From NCBI GenBank assembly GCA_003131985.1, contig PKWH01000123.1, positions 777 through 10,447 of the forward strand: 9,671 nucleotides of DNA. Direction: 5' to 3'. This document shows positions 6,840-9,671 of the stretch, one piece after another. A program made the position numbers and the translations under genes. The notes under the pieces were generated by a model. The model was not told where the DNA came from. It searched no databases and saw only the letters and a list, made by a program, of their open reading frames with translations. Every line of letters begins with the position of its first letter. Position 1 is the first letter of the stretch. Source of the stretch: Acidobacteriota bacterium. GTDB taxonomy: Bacteria; Acidobacteriota; Terriglobia; Acidiferrales; UBA7541.

Positions 6840-8399
6840 CTAGCCACGACCTCTTCTTTCGGATTCAAGATATTCGAGCAACTCATATTCGGAAAGTTTT
6901 TTCTGCTCCGAATCGGCGAGGCGCTTCAGAGTGAAAGTGCCCGCGGCCACTTCGTCTTCGCCGATGATCAAGGCGTAGCGCGCGCCAAGTTTGTCCGCGA
7001 GGCCTAGCGATTTCTTGAATTTCATTTCTTCGGCGGGAAGCTCGACGGCCAATCCCGCTTCGCGAAGTTTTCGTGTGATGTGCACAGCCGTAGGATACGC
7101 AGCCTGCCCCATCCACGCGACGAAGACAGCAAGGCCGGACAGATGCGGCAATGTTCCGCCCTCTTGTATCGACAAAATCGCGCGGTCGCTGCCGATCGCG
7201 AAGCCGATGCCTTTAGTTGGAGGCCCGCCGAGCAGCTCAACCAGCCCGTCGTAGCGCCCGCCCCCGCACACAGCGTTCTGCGAGCCGAGCCCTTCGGCAG
7301 TGACTTCGAACGTCGTGCGCGTGTAGTAATCGAGTCCGCGAACCAGTCGCCAGTTTTCTTCGTACGCGATGCCGCGCATGTTCAGTTCCTCTTTCAGTTT
7401 TGCGAAATGCTCGCGGCATTCGGCGCAAAGATGATCGGATATGCGCGGCAGCTTCGCAATGATGGCCTGCTCCTCCGGCAATTTCGAGTCGAGGACGCGC
7501 AGCGGATTCGTGTCAATGCGGCGCTGCGAATCAGGGCCAAGCTGGTCTTTCACTTCGCGCAGCTTTTCGCGTAAAACCTCGACGTATTTCGGCCGGCATT
7601 CTTTACAGCCGATCGAATTGACGTACAGCGTCGTGCGCGTCAGTCCCACACGCTTGAAAAACACGACCAGCATTTCCAGCACTTCGGCGTCAATCGCGGG
7701 TGCGTCGGATTGCCCCAGCACTTCCGCGCCAATCTGGTAGAACTGGCGGTAGCGCCCTTTCTGCGGCCGTTCGCGCCGAAACATCGGCCCGATGTAGTAC
7801 AGCTTTACGTTGCCGGGAAGCGTCTGCATTCCATTTTCGATGTACGCCCGCGCAACACTCGCCGTCGCCTCTGGACGAAGGCTCATCAACCCGTGAAGGC
7901 CAATTGTATTTGCCAGCGAGAGTATTTCACGAGCAGCGTCTTCAGTGTTTTCTGGATCGTTTCCGGCCTCGGACCGTATCGCTTTGATCTTCTCAAAGCA
8001 TTGCACATCGTCATCACCCTTGCGGCCGATTTCTTCACTAGCAAAAGCTTCGTCACACGCCCTCAAAAAGGAGTCGACGCTCTTCCAGAAGGGCTGGATA
8101 TCGTGTGTCCTCACAGATGTTTCGTGCGACTTCGAAAGCATCCAACGTGCAAAACTCAAGTTCGAGGATAGGCTATCCCCAATTGAGTACATTTCCTTGT
8201 GGACAATGTCGGTTTCTTCGCCGACGGATCGAGCAAACAAATTGGTGTCCTCGAATGCCGGCGTCCGGATATCGCGGAAATTGTACGATTCGAAGAGATC
8301 GCGCGCTGTCTGCTCGAACCAATTCCACAGCGCGGAATCCGGCGGCAAGATGTCGCGAGTGCCTTTGATGGCGCGAAATTGGCGTCTATGATCCGCCAT
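6840..8399 (-). CDS. hisS: Histidyl-tRNA synthetase with a ~90-residue internal insertion
   Basis: HisRS attaches histidine to tRNA-His. Numbered from the ATG at 8399, the protein has 519 residues against the usual 420-430. The core is complete: FRAIKGTRDILPP (8-20), VGEETDIVHKEMY (59-71), LRPEATA (174-180), motif 2 FRRERPQKGRYRQF (207-220), the histidine-specific LVRGLDYYTRTTFE (352-365), GGGRYDG (379-385) and motif 3 GIGFAIGSDR (397-406). The last ~90 residues form the anticodon domain. The surplus is an insertion at about residues 73-168 (separate entry). The start is uncertain. An in-frame TAA at 8447-8445 limits the frame; ATG at 8420 and TTG at 8435 are alternatives, and none has a good Shine-Dalgarno. 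I prefer 8399 because it gives MADHRRQFRAIKG, a normal family start, and lies in the overlap with a possible leader frame. The aspS Shine-Dalgarno begins right after the stop. Confidence 0.92.
   Translation of the reverse strand: MADHRRQFRAIKGTRDILPPDSALWNWFEQTARDLFESYNFRDIRTPAFEDTNLFARSVGEETDIVHKEMYSIGDSLSSNLSFARWMLSKSHETSVRTHDIQPFWKSVDSFLRACDEAFASEEIGRKGDDDVQCFEKIKAIRSEAGNDPENTEDAAREILSLANTIGLHGLMSLRPEATASVARAYIENGMQTLPGNVKLYYIGPMFRRERPQKGRYRQFYQIGAEVLGQSDAPAIDAEVLEMLVVFFKRVGLTRTTLYVNSIGCKECRPKYVEVLREKLREVKDQLGPDSQRRIDTNPLRVLDSKLPEEQAIIAKLPRISDHLCAECREHFAKLKEELNMRGIAYEENWRLVRGLDYYTRTTFEVTAEGLGSQNAVCGGGRYDGLVELLGGPPTKGIGFAIGSDRAILSIQEGGTLPHLSGLAVFVAWMGQAAYPTAVHITRKLREAGLAVELPAEEMKFKKSLGLADKLGARYALIIGEDEVAAGTFTLKRLADSEQKKLSEYELLEYLESERRGRG
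7896..8183 (-). other. Unrecognised in-frame insertion segment within hisS
   Basis: In normal HisRS the KEMYxF strand and the LRPEATA strand are joined by a hairpin of about 9 residues. Here about 100 residues separate them, a surplus of about 90. The segment starts after KEMYS and ends before HGLMSLRPEATA. It has no stop codon and keeps the frame on both sides. The sequence is charged and looks soluble and mostly helical. Examples are FWKSVDSFLRACDEAF, VQCFEKIKAIRSEA and TEDAAREILSLANTIGL. There is no membrane segment and no intein splice-junction pattern. By hand count it is about 50% GC; sampled parts of hisS downstream are about 62%, while the N-terminal part upstream is about 52%. I do not recognise a domain. 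It could be a lineage-specific expansion or an acquired segment. Confidence 0.75.
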
Positions 8400-8454
8400 A
8401 GGCTGGCGTGCGCGTGACATTCGCAAATGGTTCAAAGTTCTCGATTAGACGCAC
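8386..8454 (-). CDS. Possible 22-codon leader ORF overlapping the hisS start
   Basis: On the minus strand the best Shine-Dalgarno in front of hisS is AAAGGAG (8466-8460). Five nt after its GGAG lies GTG (8454-8452), which opens a 22-codon frame starting MRLIENFEPF and ending in TAG at 8388-8386. This frame is not that of hisS, and it runs 14 nt past the hisS ATG at 8399. HisS has no good Shine-Dalgarno of its own, so a translated leader could couple ribosomes to the hisS start. The peptide has no histidine codons, so classic His attenuation is not supported. The alternative is that a one-base frame difference hides the true hisS N-terminus, or that the match is chance. Confidence 0.3.
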   Translation of the reverse strand: MRLIENFEPFANVTRTPAYGGS

Positions 8455-8513
8455 ACCCTCTCCTTTGTTTGCAATAGCTTACGACGGATTCTAATAAATC
8501 GAGTTCTCGATTA
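8437..8513. repeat. 11-bp direct repeat GTTCTCGATTA upstream of hisS
   Basis: GTTCTCGATTA occurs at 8437-8447 and 8503-8513, 66 bp apart, in the hisS leader. The upstream copy is half of the palindrome at 8497-8512. The downstream copy is a half-site inside the possible leader ORF, next to the hisS start candidates. Two copies of an 11-mer so close together are unlikely by chance, and the spacing is compatible with a main and an auxiliary operator. Confidence 0.5.
8497..8512. promoter_or_regulatory. Palindrome AATCGAG-TT-CTCGATT, candidate operator of the hisS operon
   Basis: A perfect 7-bp inverted repeat with a 2-bp centre lies about 100 bp upstream of hisS. It is in an AT-rich island and adjoins an A8 tract at 8513-8520. 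On the minus (hisS) strand the T8 run precedes the hairpin rather than following it, so it is not a terminator for upstream transcription. On the plus strand the run is A, so it is not a terminator there either. A dimeric repressor site is the simplest reading. TTATTA/TTAGAAT just downstream on the minus strand could be a -10 region, but I see no matching -35. Confidence 0.4.
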
Positions 8514-8561
8514 AAAAAAATGTAGATTTTCTCGCGACGCCCGGGAGCCATTCCTCCGTGG

Positions 8562-8593
8562 CCGCCGCTCTGCCGAGAATCCGGCGCTCTGCC
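8562..8593. repeat. Imperfect 13-bp direct repeat, 19-bp period
   Basis: CCGCCGCTCTGCC (8562-8574) and CCGGCGCTCTGCC (8581-8593) differ at one base and lie in the GC-rich part of the gap between hisS and the gamma-carbonic-anhydrase-like gene. This may be a local duplication or a binding site; nothing more can be said. Confidence 0.3.
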
Positions 8594-8661
8594 CATCACG
8601 CTATTTTACAACACGCACGCAAGCGATTTTCGGCGTTCGGGGAATTTGGCGGTGCGAACGG

Positions 8662-9180
8662 TCAATTTCCAGACTCGGACTTGTAAGTTTCCTTGTACTC
8701 GACGTAGCGCTGCGCGTAGCGATCGATGGATTCGAGGTCCTCGGGGGTAAGCGCGCGCCGCAGCTTGCCGGGCTGTCCCATGAAGAGGCTCCCAGGCGCG
8801 ACGATAGTGCGCTCAGGGACGAGCGTGCCTGCTGCGATGATGCTGCCCGCACCGATTTTCGCGCCGTTGAGGATGATGCTGCCCATCCCGATCAGGCAGC
8901 GCGATTCGATGGTGCAGCCGTGTAGAACGACAGCGTGGCCCACTGTAACGTTGTCGCCGAGAATCAAGGGGTTCGTGTCGCGCATCACGTGCAGCACGGA
9001 ACCATCTTGAATATTTGTACGCGAGCCGATGCGCATGAAGTTCACGTCCCCGCGAAGCACCGCGCAAGGCCACACGCTGGAATGCTCGCCGATGACGACG
9101 TCACCGATAACCACAGCTTGCGGATCGATGTAAGCAGTTGCAGCAATTTGCGGCGCGTGGCCAAGGTAAGTGCGAATCAT
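8662..9180 (-). CDS. Gamma-carbonic-anhydrase-like hexapeptide-repeat protein
   Basis: From the ATG at 9180 the protein has 172 residues, the usual size for the YrdA/PaaY/gamma-carbonic-anhydrase family. These are trimeric left-handed beta-helix proteins that bind a metal between subunits. Most of residues 12-135 is hexapeptide repeat ([IV]G-x4 turns). RGDVNFMRIGSRTNIQDGSV (43-62) is the family signature, with Arg43, Asp45 and Gln58 matching residues near the active site of archaeal Cam. The three metal ligands are present: His64, His82 and His87 (GHAVVLHG). A C-terminal helix (about 145-168) closes the fold. Whether it hydrates CO2 cannot be decided from sequence; many relatives show no measurable activity. 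The start is chosen because GAGGA lies 4 nt before the ATG. An upstream in-frame extension to 9249 lacks such a site and family similarity. It lies between hisS and a permease gene, with no clear operon partner. Confidence 0.9.
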   Translation of the reverse strand: MIRTYLGHAPQIAATAYIDPQAVVIGDVVIGEHSSVWPCAVLRGDVNFMRIGSRTNIQDGSVLHVMRDTNPLILGDNVTVGHAVVLHGCTIESRCLIGMGSIILNGAKIGAGSIIAAGTLVPERTIVAPGSLFMGQPGKLRRALTPEDLESIDRYAQRYVEYKETYKSESGN

Positions 9181-9291
9181 TTGTTCCTCAAAGGAGCTGA
9201 AGCCGCTTTTTCTTTCTACAGATGATGTCCAGTAATTAACCCGCTGCACGTTTCAATCTGCAGCCGGCGTCACTACGCAAACTAACGAGTG

Positions 9292-9671
9292 TTACTCCTC
9301 GCGCAGAGCCGCAGTAGGGTCGAGCGTTGCCGCGCGCCATGCGGGAATCCATGACGCCATGGCAGCGATCAGGAAAAACACGATTGCCATCGTGACGAAA
9401 GTTGCCGGATCGGTCGCCTTCACTCCCACCAACATTGTGGTCAGCCCGCGTGTGAGAGCCAAAGCGGCGAGCAGACCGGCAGCGATGCCGATGGCCGTGA
9501 GGCGTAGTCCCTGCCCGACAATCAGCTTGAAGATGTTGGCCCGTCCTGCTCCTAGCGCCATGCGTACTCCAATTTCCGCAGTCCGCTGTCGCACAACCGT
9601 CGAGAGCACTCCGTAAAGTCCCACGCCCGCGAGCAGTGCCGCGATCACCGCGAACACTCCAATGAGCAGCA
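9292..9671 (-). CDS. MacB/FtsX-type ABC transporter permease, C-terminal fragment
   Basis: Only the last ~126 codons are in the window; the gene continues beyond the right edge, since the frame stays open through 9671. The fragment shows a transmembrane helix (LLIGVFAVIAALLAGVGLYG) followed by VRQRTAEIGVRMALGAGRAN, the conserved coupling segment of FtsX-like permeases. Two more hydrophobic helices follow (about LTAIGIAAGLLAALAL and FVTMAIVFFLIAAMASWIPA). It ends in the typical PAWRAATLDPTAALREE with a TAA stop. This C-terminus is typical of MacB-like efflux permeases and of the large two-FtsX-domain 'orphan' permeases abundant in Acidobacteriota; which of the two cannot be decided from this part. 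The family acts in ATP-driven export or mechanotransmission at the inner membrane. The gap to the next gene is 111 bp with no terminator that I can see. Confidence 0.9.
   Translation of the reverse strand, partial: LLIGVFAVIAALLAGVGLYGVLSTVVRQRTAEIGVRMALGAGRANIFKLIVGQGLRLTAIGIAAGLLAALALTRGLTTMLVGVKATDPATFVTMAIVFFLIAAMASWIPAWRAATLDPTAALREE

Noticed and set aside
5919..7007. Long plus-strand open frame (362 codons) opposite aspS and the end of hisS
   Set aside because: It lies entirely antisense to two clearly recognised synthetase genes, its translation is Arg/Phe/His-rich without any family motif, and it is explained by codon bias of the real genes.
7896..8183. Intein or intron in hisS
   Set aside because: The segment has no Cys/Ser start block, no terminal His-Asn-Cys/Ser/Thr junction and no endonuclease motifs. 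It is too short for a typical intein and stays open in frame, so it would simply be part of the mature protein.
8432..8551. A 39-codon minus-strand ORF upstream of hisS, starting at ATG 8551-8549
   Set aside because: GGAGG is only 1 nt from the ATG, which is too close. The frame passes through the T8 tract and the palindrome, so it is more likely chance reading of regulatory DNA.
8400..8661. T-box or His-attenuator leader for hisS
   Set aside because: I see no T-box consensus, no run of His codons in the leader frame, and no terminator hairpin followed by T residues on the hisS strand.

Overview
This looks like chromosomal housekeeping DNA from a bacterium with a fairly GC-rich genome, about 60% GC in the coding parts I counted by hand. 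An Acidobacteriota origin is likely but inferred. The main clue is the right edge, which carries the C-terminal end of a MacB/FtsX-type permease of the kind found as stand-alone 'orphan' permeases in that phylum. The rest is a core gene set with a MutL of the endonuclease type, as in bacteria without MutH. I see no tRNA, rRNA, CRISPR array, insertion sequence or phage gene.

Layout from left to right. Bases 1-107 (minus) are the first 35 codons of secA, with a good sigma-70-type promoter at 191-219. A divergent intergenic region of about 400 bp follows, containing a tandem TTGTCATAT repeat. Next, on the plus strand, come a secreted CAP/SCP-domain protein (507-1265) and an Mrp/ApbC-type P-loop ATPase for Fe-S cluster handling (1426-2280). 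The plus-strand genes run into a minus-strand cluster, with only 22 bp between mrp and cmk.

The minus-strand cluster reads, in transcription order, hisS (8399-6840), aspS (6824-5019), mutL (5009-3024) and cmk (3007-2303). Gaps are 9-16 nt, so it is almost certainly one operon joining two aminoacyl-tRNA synthetases, a mismatch-repair protein and cytidylate kinase. Upstream of hisS is a leader of about 260 bp with a 16-bp palindrome, an 11-bp repeat and a strong Shine-Dalgarno sequence that is out of frame with hisS. Beyond it, also on the minus strand, are a gamma-carbonic-anhydrase-like hexapeptide protein (9180-8662) and the permease fragment (9671-9292).

The most unusual feature is an in-frame extra segment of about 90 residues in the histidyl-tRNA synthetase. 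It sits at the tip of the beta-hairpin between the KEMY strand and the LRPEATA motif. It is AT-richer than the body of the gene, I do not recognise it, and without it the protein would have the usual HisRS length. The leader in front of hisS is the second place worth study. The rest is ordinary, and I did not find a convincing new multi-gene system.
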